A stretch of DNA of 64,000 bases from Flavobacterium aestivum (GCF_026870175.2 NZ_CP113977.2:1054001-1118000), one strand, 5' to 3'; shown: positions 1 to 10,644, numbered from the stretch's first letter. The notes: a model not told the origin generated them from the letters alone. Numbers and translations: made by a program.

Positions 1-553
1 TATTATTGTTTCGACTTACCAATCTATTACCGGTACCGGTGTAAAAGCGGTTCAACAGTTCGAAAATGAGTGTGTAGGTGTTGAAGGAGATATGGTTTAC
101 AAATACAAAATCAACAGAAACTGTATTCCACAATGTGATAGTTTTGAAGATAACGGATATACCAAAGAAGAAATGAAATTGGTTCGTGAAACTCAAAAAA
201 TATTAAGTGATAAAACGATTGCTGTAACGGCAACTGCAGTTCGTGTACCAGTTGTAGGTGGACATAGTGAAGCTGTAAACGTAGAATTTACTAATGATTT
301 TGATGTAAGCGAGGTTAGAAACATTTTGCACCATACAGACGGAGTAGTGGTACAAGACAACTTAGATACTTTTACATACCCTATGCCTAGATATGCTGAA
401 GGAAAGAATGATGTTTTTGTAGGTAGAATTCGTCGTGACGAAAGCCAAGCAAACACTTTGAATATGTGGATTGTTGCAGATAATTTAAGAAAAGGAGCAG
501 CAACGAACACAATTCAAATAGCTGAATACTTAATTGCTGCAAAACTGGTTTAA
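1..553 (+). CDS. asd: Aspartate-semialdehyde dehydrogenase, C-terminal part (5' end outside window)
   Basis: Reduces aspartyl phosphate to aspartate semialdehyde in the Lys/Thr/Met and cell-wall diaminopimelate pathway, in the cytosol. The frame is open from base 2 and begins inside the region that normally follows the catalytic cysteine (VSTYQSITGTG). The family motif GGHSEAVNVEF is present further on, as is the C-terminal dimerisation segment NTLNMWIVADNLRKGAA. About half the protein, including the NADP-binding domain and the catalytic Cys, lies upstream of the window. The stop is followed directly by an intrinsic terminator, so this is the end of a transcription unit. Confidence 0.93.
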   Translation, partial: IIVSTYQSITGTGVKAVQQFENECVGVEGDMVYKYKINRNCIPQCDSFEDNGYTKEEMKLVRETQKILSDKTIAVTATAVRVPVVGGHSEAVNVEFTNDFDVSEVRNILHHTDGVVVQDNLDTFTYPMPRYAEGKNDVFVGRIRRDESQANTLNMWIVADNLRKGAATNTIQIAEYLIAAKLV

Positions 554-576
554 TCCATTTTTAAATAATTAAACAG

Positions 577-610
577 AAACTACAACTTTAAACGGTTGTA
601 GTTTTTTGTT
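577..610 (+). terminator. Intrinsic terminator of asd
   Basis: Stem AAACTACAAC (577-586) pairs with GTTGTAGTTT (595-604) around an 8-nt loop and runs into a T-rich tract. Confidence 0.8.
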
Positions 611-641
611 TTTTAATGACCTTCCTTTTTTCTTGTTTCGT

Positions 642-649
642 TACCTTTG
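642..649 (+). promoter_or_regulatory. -7 element (TACCTTTG) just before the small His/Cys-rich gene
   Basis: Matches the Bacteroidota -7 consensus TAnnTTTG and ends 5 nt before the ATG at 655. It argues for that start rather than the in-frame ATG at 616. No well-spaced -33 TTTG was seen. Confidence 0.45.
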
Positions 650-654
650 CAAAG

Positions 655-999
655 ATGAAAAGAAAACAGCTCATACTTAATCTTTCTTTGGTTGTTGCAG
701 TATTGTTCTCAATAGTGTTTCAATCTTTTGATAGTATAAGCCATTTGCAAGAGAAGTTTTCTCAAAAAGAATGTCATCATACCTACAATTCCAAATCTGA
801 ATTTACCCATCAGCATCACAATTTTGATCATTGTTATGTTTGTCAATTTGGGTTCAGTAGTTTTACAACTCCAACCAGTTTTTCCTATGCTTTTTATGCA
901 GGGAAATGGAAAATACCTTATTTTTTTACAAACACAGAATCTGTTTTTTCATTTTCAGGTAGTTTGTATTCCCATCGCGGTCCCCCAACTTGTATTTAA
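655..999 (+). CDS. Small secreted His/Cys-rich protein, unknown function, possibly metal-related
   Basis: About 114 residues from the ATG at 655; a longer frame opens at 616 but would start upstream of the -7 element. An N-terminal hydrophobic segment (LILNLSLVVAVLFSIVF) should export or anchor it. The middle is rich in potential metal ligands: ECHHTY, HQHHNFDHCYVCQFGF. It precedes a TonB-dependent receptor gene in the same direction. Similar small His/Cys proteins sit near metal-related receptors in this phylum, so a metal-linked periplasmic role is a reasonable inference, but no named family is certain. Confidence 0.6.
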   Translation: MKRKQLILNLSLVVAVLFSIVFQSFDSISHLQEKFSQKECHHTYNSKSEFTHQHHNFDHCYVCQFGFSSFTTPTSFSYAFYAGKWKIPYFFTNTESVFSFSGSLYSHRGPPTCI

Positions 1000-1177
1000 A
1001 TAACTCGTTTTTCGGGTTGTTTCGTTTTTAAAATCATTTGCTGATAGCTTCTTTTTTTGAGAGATGTTATTGGTAACTCAATCATTTATAAAACATTCTC
1101 AATCATTTGCTTTCGTATAAAGTACTTTGATTAGGGAAAACAATACAGTTATTCTAATGAAATGAGCATGATCTTAA

Positions 1178-1196
1178 ATTGGTGGCAAAAACCAAT
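1178..1196 (+). other. Small hairpin in the leader of the TonB receptor gene
   Basis: ATTGGT (1178-1183) pairs with ACCAAT (1191-1196) across a 7-nt loop, about 50 nt upstream of the receptor ATG. No poly-T follows it. The 244-nt gap 1000-1243 holds nothing else I can name; no known riboswitch core was recognised. Confidence 0.3.
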
Positions 1197-1243
1197 GAAG
1201 ATATGCGAATTCCATATTCAAAAAAAACAAATATTATCTACAT

Positions 1244-3451
1244 ATGAAACCATATATATTGGCTCTATTGCTAGGGCTCACCACTTTTTTACAAGCACAA
1301 AATTCGATTTCCGGAAGAGTTATCGATTCCCATAATAATCCATTAAAAGGAGTTTCAGTCGAAGCTATAGAATTGCATGAAAACACTACCACTGATGAAA
1401 ATGGAAATTACACATTGAAGCAACTGCCGAACGGAAATGTAACCCTAACTTTTTCTTATGAGGGATTTACAACTCAAAATAAAACAATTGATAAAGTCCA
1501 AAATACCCAAACACTAGATATTGTTCTGGAAGAAACAGCTTTCCAAATGGATGAGGTTATTGTGTCTACACCTTTCTCTAAATTGCAATCCCAAAACGTG
1601 ATGAAAGTAGATCGTGAAAGTGTCAAATCTATGCAGGAAAAAGGAAGCGCCACTTTGATCGAAGGTTTGGCAACAATTCCTGGAGTTTCACAAGTTTCGA
1701 CAGGAACTTCAATAGGAAAACCGGTAATTCGAGGTTTAAGCGGAAACCGGGTTTTGGTATATACACAAGGAATACGATTAGAGAACCAGCAATTTGGAGA
1801 TGAACACGGACTGGGATTGAACGATTCCGGAGTAGAAAATGTTGAGGTGATAAAAGGACCGGCCTCTTTGCTTTATGGTTCTGATGCGTTGGGAGGAGTC
1901 TTGTTTTTTAATCCTGAAAAATTTGCAACGGCCAATACCTTTGAAGGGGATTTTGAGCAAAGATTATTTTCGAATACACTTGGCAGTAATGCTATTTTGG
2001 GTCTAAAAACATCTACCAATAATTGGAAATATCTAATTCGTGGTGCTTATAATACACAATCTGATTATAAAATTCCAGATGGTGATCGTGTAACCAATAC
2101 ACGTTTTCAAGAAATGGATTTTAAAGCAGGAATCGGTTATAGCAATGCTAAGTTTTCTAGTGTATTGAGATACAATTACAATAATTTAGATGTTGGAATT
2201 CCAGAAGAAGGTATTGCAGATCAAACAACGACTAAAAAAACAACCTATCCCAAACAAGGTGTTTATAATAATTTATTTTCTTTGAATAATACACTGTTTT
2301 TTAGCGATTCAAAATTGGATGTAAATTTAGGTTATATCCGCAATGATCGTAGTGAATTTGAAGACAGCAAGGTAGCAGCATTACATATGATTTTAAATAC
2401 TTTTGATTATAATATCAAATACTATTTGCCAGCTTTGGGTAAAGTTGAAACTATTGTTGGAATTCAAGGGATGTCTCAGGAGAATAAAAATCTAGCCGAT
2501 GAGTTTTTAATCCCAAATGCAACCACAAATGATTTTGGTGTTTTTGCCACTGGAATTTACAATTGGGGAGTGAACTCGTTGCAAGCCGGCATTCGATTTG
2601 ATTACAGACATTTGGTTTCCGAAGAACATGGCGTTGTAGATGAAGAAGGATACTTTGAAACGTTGGATAAAAACTATGATAGTTTTAATGCTTCATTGGG
2701 TTATAAAACCAATTTTGCTAAGGATTTGACTTTCCGATTGAATACAGCAACGGGTTTTAGAGCGCCAAATTTAGCGGAGTTATCATCAAATGGAGTCCAT
2801 GAAGGTACTTTCCGTTATGAAATAGGAAATTCTAATTTAACAACAGAACAAAATTTGCAAACTGATTTGGACTTGGAATATAAAGTAAGTCATTTTGAGT
2901 TTAGTGTAAGTGCTTTTTACAATCATATCAACGATTATATTTACTCATCACCATCCGGTGTAGAAATTGATGGATTTAAGGTTTATGATTATGTTCAGAA
3001 TAATGCCAATTTGTATGGAGGAGAAGTAGCTTTGCATTTTCATCCACATCCTTTAGATTGGTTGCATTTTGAAACCAGTTTTGAAACCGTTACAGGTAAG
3101 CTGCAAAATGGAGATTATTTACCTCAAATCCCTGCAAATAATTGGGATAATACCATAAAAACAGATTTTACAATTGGTAAATGGCTTGAGGAAGGATTTG
3201 CCACTTTGAATGTTTCAACCACTTTTAGCCAAGATAAAGTAAGCGGATATGATATTTCCTCAGATGGATATACGTTGCTGAATATGGGTTTTGGGGGTAA
3301 AGTGAAATTGGGTAAGACAGCTTTCGATCTTAATCTTAACGGAAATAATTTACTCAACAAAACATATATTCCACACTTGTCTCGTTTGGCAACAGCTGGA
3401 ATACCAAATCTGGGAACCAATTTTGTTCTTGGAGTTGCGTTTAAATTCTAA
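1244..3451 (+). CDS. TonB-dependent outer-membrane receptor with carboxypeptidase-regulatory-like N-terminal domain
   Basis: 735 residues: a signal peptide (about 1-18, ending LQAQ), then a CarboxypepD_reg-like beta-sandwich (residues 20-100, SISGRVIDSHNNPLKGVSVEA), a plug domain (about 110-230, including GTSIGKPVIRGLSGNRVLV and SLLYGSDALGG), and a 22-strand-type barrel ending in an aromatic residue (GVAFKF). The family imports substrates across the outer membrane using TonB-ExbBD energy. The plug resembles receptors linked to metal or siderophore uptake, and the His/Cys-rich neighbour upstream fits a metal, but the ligand cannot be read from the sequence. Confidence 0.9.
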   Translation: MKPYILALLLGLTTFLQAQNSISGRVIDSHNNPLKGVSVEAIELHENTTTDENGNYTLKQLPNGNVTLTFSYEGFTTQNKTIDKVQNTQTLDIVLEETAFQMDEVIVSTPFSKLQSQNVMKVDRESVKSMQEKGSATLIEGLATIPGVSQVSTGTSIGKPVIRGLSGNRVLVYTQGIRLENQQFGDEHGLGLNDSGVENVEVIKGPASLLYGSDALGGVLFFNPEKFATANTFEGDFEQRLFSNTLGSNAILGLKTSTNNWKYLIRGAYNTQSDYKIPDGDRVTNTRFQEMDFKAGIGYSNAKFSSVLRYNYNNLDVGIPEEGIADQTTTKKTTYPKQGVYNNLFSLNNTLFFSDSKLDVNLGYIRNDRSEFEDSKVAALHMILNTFDYNIKYYLPALGKVETIVGIQGMSQENKNLADEFLIPNATTNDFGVFATGIYNWGVNSLQAGIRFDYRHLVSEEHGVVDEEGYFETLDKNYDSFNASLGYKTNFAKDLTFRLNTATGFRAPNLAELSSNGVHEGTFRYEIGNSNLTTEQNLQTDLDLEYKVSHFEFSVSAFYNHINDYIYSSPSGVEIDGFKVYDYVQNNANLYGGEVALHFHPHPLDWLHFETSFETVTGKLQNGDYLPQIPANNWDNTIKTDFTIGKWLEEGFATLNVSTTFSQDKVSGYDISSDGYTLLNMGFGGKVKLGKTAFDLNLNGNNLLNKTYIPHLSRLATAGIPNLGTNFVLGVAFKF

Positions 3452-3475
3452 AGATAAATTCATCCAAAAAATAAA

Positions 3476-3518
3476 CCCCAATAACATAGCTATTGGGATT
3501 TTGTTTTAATATTCTATT
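3476..3518. repeat. Left copy of a 43-bp segment flanking the GNAT gene; contains a terminator
   Basis: CCCAATA (3477-3483) pairs with TATTGGG (3491-3497), followed by a T-rich run, terminating the receptor gene. Bases 3499-3518 repeat, with 19 of 20 identical, the DNA at 4275-4294 that encodes the end of mtgA. The 7-nt loop (ACATAGC) is the reverse complement of the loop in the other copy. Confidence 0.75.
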
Positions 3519-3636
3519 GTTACTTGAGGACACCTGCGAGTGGTGGTTTTGTAACAATTTTCTTCTATTATTGAATTATTTAGAATGTCAAAATAATTAT
3601 CTTGCACTTTAATAAAGTAACAGTAAAGTAACAATA

Positions 3637-4227
3637 ATGAAAAGCGAAATATTACAATCTGAAATCATTTTAGAAAATGAAAAAGTTTTATTGATTCCTT
3701 TTGAAAATGAAAGAAATATAGAACTCAAATCAATTATTTTTGATAATGAAATATGGAAATACATGGGAATGTATGTTCGAGATGATGCCGATTTTGAAAA
3801 TTATATTGAAAGTACATTAAAACAAAAGAGAGATGGAATATGTTATCCGTTTTTGATTATTGATAAATTCACAAATAAAGTTGCTGGAAGTACCAGATAC
3901 GGATATTTAAACCACGCAAGCCAAAAATGCGAAATAGGTTGGACATGGTATGGTAAAGAGTTTCAGGGAACAGGATTAAATAAAGCCTGTAAATTTGAGT
4001 TGCTAAACTTTGGTTTTGAAAATATTCAATTTAGAAGAATACAATTTAGCGCCGATCTTGAAAATGAAAAATCTCAAAGAGCGATAGAAAAACTAGGTGC
4101 TATAAAAGAAGGTTTGTTTAGAAATAACTACATCGATTCTGAAGGAAAAAGTAAAGATGATGTTTATTACAGCATTATTTCAAAAGATTGGGAAACTACT
4201 AAAAGAGAATATTTTTCAGAGTTTTAA
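3637..4227 (+). CDS. GNAT-family N-acetyltransferase, RimJ/RimL-like
   Basis: 196 residues. Family features: the N-terminal LIPFENERNIELK strand, the central WTWYGKEFQGTGLNKACKFELLNFGFE acetyl-CoA-binding region (residues about 108-134), and a late IQFSADLENEKSQRAIEKLGAIKEGLFRN segment typical of RimL-type enzymes that acetylate amino groups of proteins or small molecules. The substrate is not identifiable. It stands alone between two near-identical terminator segments (3476-3518 and 4252-4294), which suggests it arrived as a cassette at the shared terminator of the TonB receptor and mtgA. Confidence 0.85.
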   Translation: MKSEILQSEIILENEKVLLIPFENERNIELKSIIFDNEIWKYMGMYVRDDADFENYIESTLKQKRDGICYPFLIIDKFTNKVAGSTRYGYLNHASQKCEIGWTWYGKEFQGTGLNKACKFELLNFGFENIQFRRIQFSADLENEKSQRAIEKLGAIKEGLFRNNYIDSEGKSKDDVYYSIISKDWETTKREYFSEF

Positions 4228-4251
4228 TTTAATGTTCTAAAAAAAAAGAAA

Positions 4252-4294
4252 CCCCAATAGCTATGTTATTGGGGTTTTATTTTAATATTCTATT
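4252..4294. repeat. Right copy of the 43-bp flanking segment; bidirectional terminator
   Basis: CCCCAATA (4252-4259) pairs with TATTGGGG (4267-4274), flanked by A and T runs on both sides, so it can end both the GNAT gene and mtgA. The downstream half carries the last codons of mtgA. Confidence 0.75.
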
Positions 4295-5025
4295 TTTCCT
4301 ATCTGTCTCATAATCCGAACAATTTTTGTTTTTCTATTGTTGATATAGGAAGATGAGCTAGTGGCTTTGAATTTTCTAGGGTTGGGTAATATAGCAGCAA
4401 TACCCGCAGCTTGAATAGGGGTAAGGCTCGATGCATCTTTCCTGTACCAATGCTCCGTGGCAGCATAGGCTCCGTATACTCCATCGCCCATTTCGATACT
4501 GTTGAGGTATACTTCCATGATCCGTTTTTTGCCCCAAATGAGTTCTATTAGAACTGTAAAATAAGCTTCAAGCCCTTTTCGAACATAACTACGGCCTTGC
4601 CAAAGAAAAACATTTTTGGCGGTTTGTTGGGATATGGTACTTCCACCTTTTATCTTCCTACCTCTCTCATTGCTTTTATAAGCTTTTTGCATGGCAATAA
4701 AATCAAAACCATTATGAGTCAGGAAAGTTCCATCTTCGCTGGCAATTACAGCTTTTTGTAAGTTCATTGAAATTTTATCGATGGGTTCCCAGTTATGACT
4801 AAAATGATTTTCTTTCCCAGCGGCTTTGTTTTCAAAATAACGCATCACCATTAGCGGGGTAAATGGTACGGGTACAAATTTGAAGAGCACTACAAAAAAT
4901 ATTGAAATTCCAAAAAACCACATCAAAGCTTTTAGCAGAAACCATTTTACTTTGGTTATAAAACTTCCGGAGTTTTTTTTAGTGGGTTTTTTTGTTGTTT
5001 TTTTTGGGGTTATTTTGGTTGCCAT
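4282..5025 (-). CDS. mtgA: Monofunctional peptidoglycan glycosyltransferase
   Basis: 247 residues, GT51 family; polymerises lipid II into glycan strands at the periplasmic face of the inner membrane. A Lys/Thr-rich cytoplasmic tail (1-20) precedes one transmembrane segment (about 27-49). The catalytic glutamate lies in [12 protein letters not shown] (Glu97) and the second signature is [12 protein letters not shown] (127-138). There is no transpeptidase domain, and the length fits MtgA. The ATG lies 1 nt beyond the stop of the FAD oxidoreductase, so the two are probably co-transcribed. Confidence 0.93.
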   Translation of the reverse strand: MATKITPKKTTKKPTKKNSGSFITKVKWFLLKALMWFFGISIFFVVLFKFVPVPFTPLMVMRYFENKAAGKENHFSHNWEPIDKISMNLQKAVIASEDGTFLTHNGFDFIAMQKAYKSNERGRKIKGGSTISQQTAKNVFLWQGRSYVRKGLEAYFTVLIELIWGKKRIMEVYLNSIEMGDGVYGAYAATEHWYRKDASSLTPIQAAGIAAILPNPRKFKATSSSSYINNRKTKIVRIMRQIGKIEY

Positions 5026-5026
5026 T

Positions 5027-6139
5027 TTATACTAAATCTGCTAATTCTGTTCCTATTAAACTGCCTATTGCTACACCCATTCCGCCTAGTCGAACGCCAC
5101 AGTATACGTTTTCAGACAGTTGTGTTACAATTGGGTTTTTGCTGTTACCAATGCCCATAATTCCGCTCCAGCGATGGTGGATTTTGACATCTTGATTAGG
5201 CAAAATTACTTTTTTTAATAAGTCTTCCAATTTTTTTTGAATAATTTCTGTTTCACCAAATTCGGTAGTCGTTTCGGTCTCAAAATCTAAATTTCGGCCA
5301 CCGCCAAATAATATGCGGTCGCCAATATTTCTAAAATAATAATAGCCTTTGTCTAAATGAAACGTTCCCTTGATGTCTAAGTTAGGAATGGGTTCAGTGA
5401 TTAAAACTTGTGCCCTTGCTGGTTTTACAGCACCTTTGGTTAGTGTGTTTGCAAAACCATTGGTGGCAAATAATAATTTTTTGGTGGTAAAGCTAAAATC
5501 GTCCAATGCAACTTCTACATCATTTCCTTTATCCAAAAATGAAGTGACGGTTTGTTGATTCAGGATTAAAATATCTTCGGCAACGGCTTGTTTCAATAAA
5601 GCCTGCATCATATTTCCGGTGTCAATTTGAGCTTCAAATGGATTGAAAATCAAATATTCCTGAATGCCTCCAAAACCAAAACGATCTACCTCTTTGGTAA
5701 AAACTTCAGCTTTAAAAAGAGGCTTTAAAATTTCATTTACAAAAGATAATTTGTTTGAACATTCAGCATAATTGCTTTCATCTTCCTTTAGGAACAACTC
5801 ATAACCACCAAAGGGTTTAAAATCTATTGTAGAATCTCCAAGGCGTTTTCTCAATAGTTGTAAACCGTTCCATCTTTTTTGGATGAGTTGGATGACCTCT
5901 TCCTCGGTATGTGTTTTTAAATCATTAATGATTTCAGAAAGGCTTCCGAAACATGCAAAACCGGCATTTTTCGTGCTGGCTCCTTGGGGTAAAATTCCTT
6001 TCTCTAAGACTAGAATTTTTTTATCAGGAAATTTTTCCCGTAACCGTAGTGCTGTATGTAAGCCTACAATTCCGCTTCCCACTATGGTGTAGTCTACATT
6101 TGTAAACCAGTTTTTTAATTCCCAATAACTTAGTTGCAT
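5027..6139 (-). CDS. FAD-dependent amino-acid-oxidase-type oxidoreductase (DAO family)
   Basis: 370 residues. The N-terminal Rossmann signature [16 protein letters not shown] (GxGxxG at residues 21-26) ends in a glutamate (LEKG) for the FAD ribose, followed by [16 protein letters not shown] and a C-terminal [16 protein letters not shown] / [15 protein letters not shown] segment that completes the flavin site. The family oxidises secondary or primary amines; the substrate is unknown here. It is first in a two-gene unit with mtgA, and a functional link between them is not apparent. Confidence 0.85.
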   Translation of the reverse strand: MQLSYWELKNWFTNVDYTIVGSGIVGLHTALRLREKFPDKKILVLEKGILPQGASTKNAGFACFGSLSEIINDLKTHTEEEVIQLIQKRWNGLQLLRKRLGDSTIDFKPFGGYELFLKEDESNYAECSNKLSFVNEILKPLFKAEVFTKEVDRFGFGGIQEYLIFNPFEAQIDTGNMMQALLKQAVAEDILILNQQTVTSFLDKGNDVEVALDDFSFTTKKLLFATNGFANTLTKGAVKPARAQVLITEPIPNLDIKGTFHLDKGYYYFRNIGDRILFGGGRNLDFETETTTEFGETEIIQKKLEDLLKKVILPNQDVKIHHRWSGIMGIGNSKNPIVTQLSENVYCGVRLGGMGVAIGSLIGTELADLV

Positions 6140-6345
6140 CAGATAAATTTTTTATAAAATTAATATTTTTTTGATGCTATATTCAATTGCAGAGAATTTT
6201 TAATATGAATTTAATGAGAAATGAATTAACATTTAATTAATAAATATCCTAATAAAATTAAGCCTTGCGAGCTCAATCATAATCGTAATTTAACACAAAT
6301 TAAGATTAATTTGTTATATTGTTAACAAAAATGTAGAATTAGTTA

Positions 6346-6353
6346 TATATTTG
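6346..6353 (+). promoter_or_regulatory. -7 promoter element (TATATTTG) for the T9SS metalloprotease
   Basis: Matches TAnnTTTG and lies 37 nt before the ATG. The rest of 6140-6345 is AT-rich; no other site was recognised. Confidence 0.6.
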
Positions 6354-6389
6354 GCTGTTAAATAATTAACCAAATAACCAAACTACATT

Positions 6390-9300
6390 ATGAAAAAAAA
6401 CCTACTATCAATGGCATTAATTGCCATGACGAGTTTTTCTTTTGCCCAAGGAGGGGCTTTATGGAAAGCGACAACGGTAAAAAACAGTTCGACAGTTTCT
6501 CGGAACAAATTAGAACTAAAAAGTCCAAAGCTATATGCATTGGATGTAATTGAACTAAAGAAGGCATTGGCAAATGCATCAAAAAGAGGAGATGTTTCAA
6601 AAAAATCTAGTACAGTCATAGCATTTCCTAATGCAGATGGGGGTTTAGATAATTTTAGAATTTATGAAATGTCTAACATGGATCCGGCTTTGGCGGCTAA
6701 ATATCCAGAAATTAAATCATATGTTGGACAAGGAATAGAAAACAAAGCATCTACAATCTATTTCAGTGTTTCGCCACTAGGTTTGCAAACTATGACTATC
6801 AATGCAGATAAATCAGCAGTTTTTATTGAACCTTACACAACCGATTTGTCAACTTATTCTGTTTACAGAAAAACAGACAAAGCCGCTTCATTAAATAAGT
6901 TTGAGTGTCGATTAATTGAAACAGCAAAGACAGATTTAAATACCAGTAGACTCACTAGCAGACCCAATGCTGATGATGGTAAGCTAAGAACGTTCCGTTT
7001 GGCAATGTCGGTTACCGGCGAGTACACCACCTATTTTGGAGGGACAAAAGCACTGGCTCTGGCAGCAATAAACAATACAATGACACGTGTGAATGGCGTT
7101 TTTGAAACCGATTGTGGTGTTCACATGAATCTTATTGCCAATACTGATCTGGTAATTTACACCAATGGCTCAACTGATCCCTATTCAGATGCGTCAACTG
7201 GTTCCGGCGGTGCTTGGAATACAGAATTACAAAACACGTTAACTTCCGTTATAGGCAACGCCGCTTATGATATTGGGCATTTATTTGGTGCTTCTGGAGG
7301 AGGTGGAAATGCGGGTTGTATTGGTTGTGTTTGTGTTGATGACACTTCAAGTACGACTGATAAAAATAAAGGAAGTGGATTTACTTCTCCAAATGATGGG
7401 ATTCCTCAGGGAGATAATTTCGACATTGATTATGTGGCTCACGAAATGGGTCATCAATTTGGTGGAAACCATACTTTTACTCATAGTAATGAAGGTACTG
7501 GTGTTCAAATGGAACCAGGAAGTGGTTCAACTATTATGGGGTATGCGGGAATAACCTCTCTTGATGTTCAACCGCATTCAGATGCTTTTTTTCACGCTGT
7601 AACCATTCAACAAATAACCAATAATATTAAAGCCAAAACGTGTTCTGTTAACATCACTACAGGAAATGCAGTTCCAACAGCAAGTGCAGGTTTGGATTAC
7701 ACAATCCCAAAAAGTACTCCATTCATGTTAACAGGAGCAGGAACGGATGCCAATGGAGATGTTCTTACTTACAATTGGGAACAAATGGATTCTCAAACTA
7801 CTTCAGCCGCACCAAGCGCAACAAAAACAAGTGGAGTGAATTTTAGATCTTATAATTCTTCGACTTCACCAACAAGATATTTTCCTCAAATGCCTTCTGT
7901 TTTAGCTGGTGCAACAACCACAGCAGGAACAGAACTTACGGTAGAAGCTTTATCTTCAGTAGCCAGAACATTAAACTTTAGGCTTACAGTTCGTGACAAT
8001 CATGCCGGTGGACCTGCAAATAATAGTGATGACATGATAGTTACGGTAAATGCTACCGCTGGACCATTCGCAGTTAGTTCACCAAATACTGCTGTTTCAT
8101 ATGTTGGTGGAAGTTCACAAACTGTAACTTGGGCTGTTGCAGGAACAACTGCAAATGGTGTAAATTGTGCTAATGTTGATATTCTATTATCTACCGATGG
8201 TGGTTTGACATTCCCAACTACATTATTGGCTGCCACTCCAAACGACGGAACCCAAGCGGTAATCATTCCTAACATGGCTGGAACACAAAACAGAATCATG
8301 ATTAAAGGAACGAATCATATCTTTTTTGATGTTTCAAATACGAACTTTACAATTACAGCAGGTTCTACTGACACTGTTGCACCATCTGCACCATCTGCTT
8401 TAGCTGCATCAGGAACTACACAAACAACAACTAATTTGTCTTGGACAGCTTCTACAGACAATGTAGGAGTGACTGGTTATGATGTTTATCAAGGAGCAAC
8501 TCTATTAGGTACAGTAACAGGTACTACTTATAATGTAACTGGATTAACTGCTTCAACAGCTTATACTTTCTCAGTAAAAGCAAAAGATGCAGCCGGAAAT
8601 ATTTCTGCTTCAAGTAATGTAGTAAATGTTACTACGCTAGCACCAGTTGTTGATACTACAGCACCTACAGTGCCTACAGCTTTGACAGCATCTGGAACTA
8701 CTGCTACAACTACAAATTTATCTTGGACAGCATCTACAGATAATATTGGTGTAACTGGTTATGATGTTTATCAAGGAGCAGCTTTATTAGGTACAGCAAC
8801 AGGTACTACTTATAATGTAACTGGATTAACCGCATCAACGGCTTATGCTTTCTCAGTAAAAGCAAAAGATGCAGCTGGAAATATTTCTGCAGCAAGTAAT
8901 GTAGCAAATGTGACTACTTCAGCCGTAACGATAACCTATTGTGCTTCTCAAGGAAATTCAGCAACAGATGAACTAATTGGAAGAGTCAAATTTGGAACTA
9001 TCGATAATGCTTCAACAGGAGGAACTGGTTATACTGATTTTACATCCATTTCAACTAATGCAACTCTAGGGACAACAAACACAATTACCATTACTCCAAC
9101 ATGGACAGGTACTTCTTATCCAGAAGGCTATGCGGTTTGGATTGATTACAATGTGGATGGTGATTTTGCTGATGCTGGAGAACAAGTATGGACAAATGCA
9201 GCTTCTACCACAACGCCTGTGAGCGGAACATTTACTATTCCTGCAACAGCAACTCAAGGAGTAACCAGAATGAGAGTTTCCATGAAATACAATGGAGTTC

Positions 9301-10370
9301 CAACTTCTTGCGAAGCTTTTTCTTATGGTCAGGTAGAAGATTACACAGTAAATCTTATTGGAGGAGCTGCAGATACTCAAGCTCCAACCGTTCCAGCCGC
9401 CTTAACAGCATCCGGAACTGCTCAAACTACAACTAATTTATCTTGGACAGCTTCTACGGATAATGTTGGAGTAACAGGTTATGATGTTTATCAAGGTGCT
9501 ACTTTGAAAGCAACTGTTACTGGGACAACCTATGCTGTAACTGGATTGACAGCTGCAACGGCTTATACTTTTTCAGTGAAAGCAAAAGACGCTGCCGGAA
9601 ATATATCTGCCTCAAGTAATGTTGTTAATGTTACGACTTTATCTTCTACAGTAGCGTATTGTACTTCTCAAGGGAACAGTGTTGCTGATGAGAAAATAGG
9701 TAAAGTTCAGTTAGGAACAATAAGTAATACATCAACAGGAGGAACGGGTTATACTGATTTTACAAGTATTTCAACGAATCTAACAGTTGGAACAGCTAAC
9801 ACTATTACAGTAACTCCAGCATGGACCAGCACAGTTTACAGCGAAGGTTATTCTGTTTGGATAGACTATAATCAAGATGGCGATTTCGCTGATTCTGGAG
9901 AACAAGTTTGGACAAAAGCCGCTTCTACAACAACTCCTGTTTCAGGGACATTTACTATTCCAGTTACAGCTACTTTAGGTGCAACAAGAATGAGAGTTTC
10001 CATGAAATACAACGGAGTTCCAACTGCTTGTGAAGCTTTCTCTTATGGTCAAGTAGAAGACTATACAGTGAACATTGTTTCTGGTGCTAAAGAATCTGAA
10101 ATATCCAGAAATGAATCGTCTAGAAATGAAACATCTAGTAATAGTATAACAGATATTAAATTATATCCTAACCCAACATCTTCAATCTTAAATGTAACTT
10201 CAGTATCTGAAAATGCTACATTTAGAGTTTACAACCTATTGGGTCAAGTGGTTGAAAAAGGTAAATTATCTGATGGTTCAGTTAATGTTTCTAACATAGG
10301 TGCGGGGAACTATATTTTAGAAATTACTGATAAAGAAACAACTTCAATAAAACGTTTTATTAAAAAATAA
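6390..10370 (+). CDS. Secreted reprolysin-like zinc metalloprotease with FN3 and GEVED repeats and T9SS sorting domain
   Basis: 1326 residues. Order: signal peptide (1-19, TSFSFAQ); propeptide-like region; metzincin catalytic domain with [11 protein letters not shown] (zinc ligands His351, His355, His361; Glu352 catalytic) and a Met-turn STIMGYAG (Met383); a beta-sandwich region (about 425-655); FN3 (about 660-750); FN3 (about 755-845); GEVED domain (about 850-990, starting YCASQGN); FN3 (about 993-1085); GEVED (about 1088-1230); and a type A T9SS C-terminal domain (about 1254-1326, [12 protein letters not shown]). It is therefore likely exported by Sec, then passed through the outer membrane by the type IX system and cleaved or anchored. 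It probably digests extracellular protein or polymer. A strong terminator follows. Confidence 0.93.
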   Translation: MKKNLLSMALIAMTSFSFAQGGALWKATTVKNSSTVSRNKLELKSPKLYALDVIELKKALANASKRGDVSKKSSTVIAFPNADGGLDNFRIYEMSNMDPALAAKYPEIKSYVGQGIENKASTIYFSVSPLGLQTMTINADKSAVFIEPYTTDLSTYSVYRKTDKAASLNKFECRLIETAKTDLNTSRLTSRPNADDGKLRTFRLAMSVTGEYTTYFGGTKALALAAINNTMTRVNGVFETDCGVHMNLIANTDLVIYTNGSTDPYSDASTGSGGAWNTELQNTLTSVIGNAAYDIGHLFGASGGGGNAGCIGCVCVDDTSSTTDKNKGSGFTSPNDGIPQGDNFDIDYVAHEMGHQFGGNHTFTHSNEGTGVQMEPGSGSTIMGYAGITSLDVQPHSDAFFHAVTIQQITNNIKAKTCSVNITTGNAVPTASAGLDYTIPKSTPFMLTGAGTDANGDVLTYNWEQMDSQTTSAAPSATKTSGVNFRSYNSSTSPTRYFPQMPSVLAGATTTAGTELTVEALSSVARTLNFRLTVRDNHAGGPANNSDDMIVTVNATAGPFAVSSPNTAVSYVGGSSQTVTWAVAGTTANGVNCANVDILLSTDGGLTFPTTLLAATPNDGTQAVIIPNMAGTQNRIMIKGTNHIFFDVSNTNFTITAGSTDTVAPSAPSALAASGTTQTTTNLSWTASTDNVGVTGYDVYQGATLLGTVTGTTYNVTGLTASTAYTFSVKAKDAAGNISASSNVVNVTTLAPVVDTTAPTVPTALTASGTTATTTNLSWTASTDNIGVTGYDVYQGAALLGTATGTTYNVTGLTASTAYAFSVKAKDAAGNISAASNVANVTTSAVTITYCASQGNSATDELIGRVKFGTIDNASTGGTGYTDFTSISTNATLGTTNTITITPTWTGTSYPEGYAVWIDYNVDGDFADAGEQVWTNAASTTTPVSGTFTIPATATQGVTRMRVSMKYNGVPTSCEAFSYGQVEDYTVNLIGGAADTQAPTVPAALTASGTAQTTTNLSWTASTDNVGVTGYDVYQGATLKATVTGTTYAVTGLTAATAYTFSVKAKDAAGNISASSNVVNVTTLSSTVAYCTSQGNSVADEKIGKVQLGTISNTSTGGTGYTDFTSISTNLTVGTANTITVTPAWTSTVYSEGYSVWIDYNQDGDFADSGEQVWTKAASTTTPVSGTFTIPVTATLGATRMRVSMKYNGVPTACEAFSYGQVEDYTVNIVSGAKESEISRNESSRNETSSNSITDIKLYPNPTSSILNVTSVSENATFRVYNLLGQVVEKGKLSDGSVNVSNIGAGNYILEITDKETTSIKRFIKK
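8647..9362 (+). repeat. First copy of an internal FN3-GEVED coding repeat
   Basis: Encodes one FN3 plus one GEVED domain. It is closely similar in protein and visibly similar in DNA to 9367-10083. A further lone FN3 copy precedes it (about 8367-8640), so the gene grew by domain duplication. Confidence 0.8.
9367..10083 (+). repeat. Second copy of the internal FN3-GEVED coding repeat
   Basis: Shares long identical stretches with the first copy, for example the codons for [12 protein letters not shown] and [14 protein letters not shown], but differs at many third positions, so the duplication is not very recent. Confidence 0.8.
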
Positions 10371-10427
10371 GAATCCATTATTCCTCACTCATTCCAGAAA
10401 AGGATGAGGTGAGAAAATTAAAACTAA

Positions 10428-10458
10428 AAACTACCTCAAACGAGGTAGTTTTTTTTTG
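10428..10458 (+). terminator. Intrinsic terminator of the metalloprotease gene
   Basis: CTACCTC (10431-10437) pairs with GAGGTAG (10442-10448), followed by nine Ts. Confidence 0.88.
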
Positions 10459-10644
10459 GACCAAATTTGGGAACCTATATCTAGTCTAAATTAGTGTTGT
10501 TTTTTTTACAAAAGGATGTTTTGGCATTATAATTGAGGCAATGCTATTAGTATTTCAAAGGGGTGAGCACTTTTCATCCTGTAAATAATTTCAAGAAATA
10601 TAGAAGGACTAATTCCATAAAAGTGACAATCAAATTATTCAGTT

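Noticed and set aside
1000..1243. Possible cobalamin or other riboswitch before the TonB receptor
   Set aside because: Only one small hairpin is present; no known riboswitch core sequence was found.
6390..10370. Possible frameshift or assembly error caused by the FN3-GEVED repeats
   Set aside because: One continuous frame runs through all domains to a proper T9SS tail.
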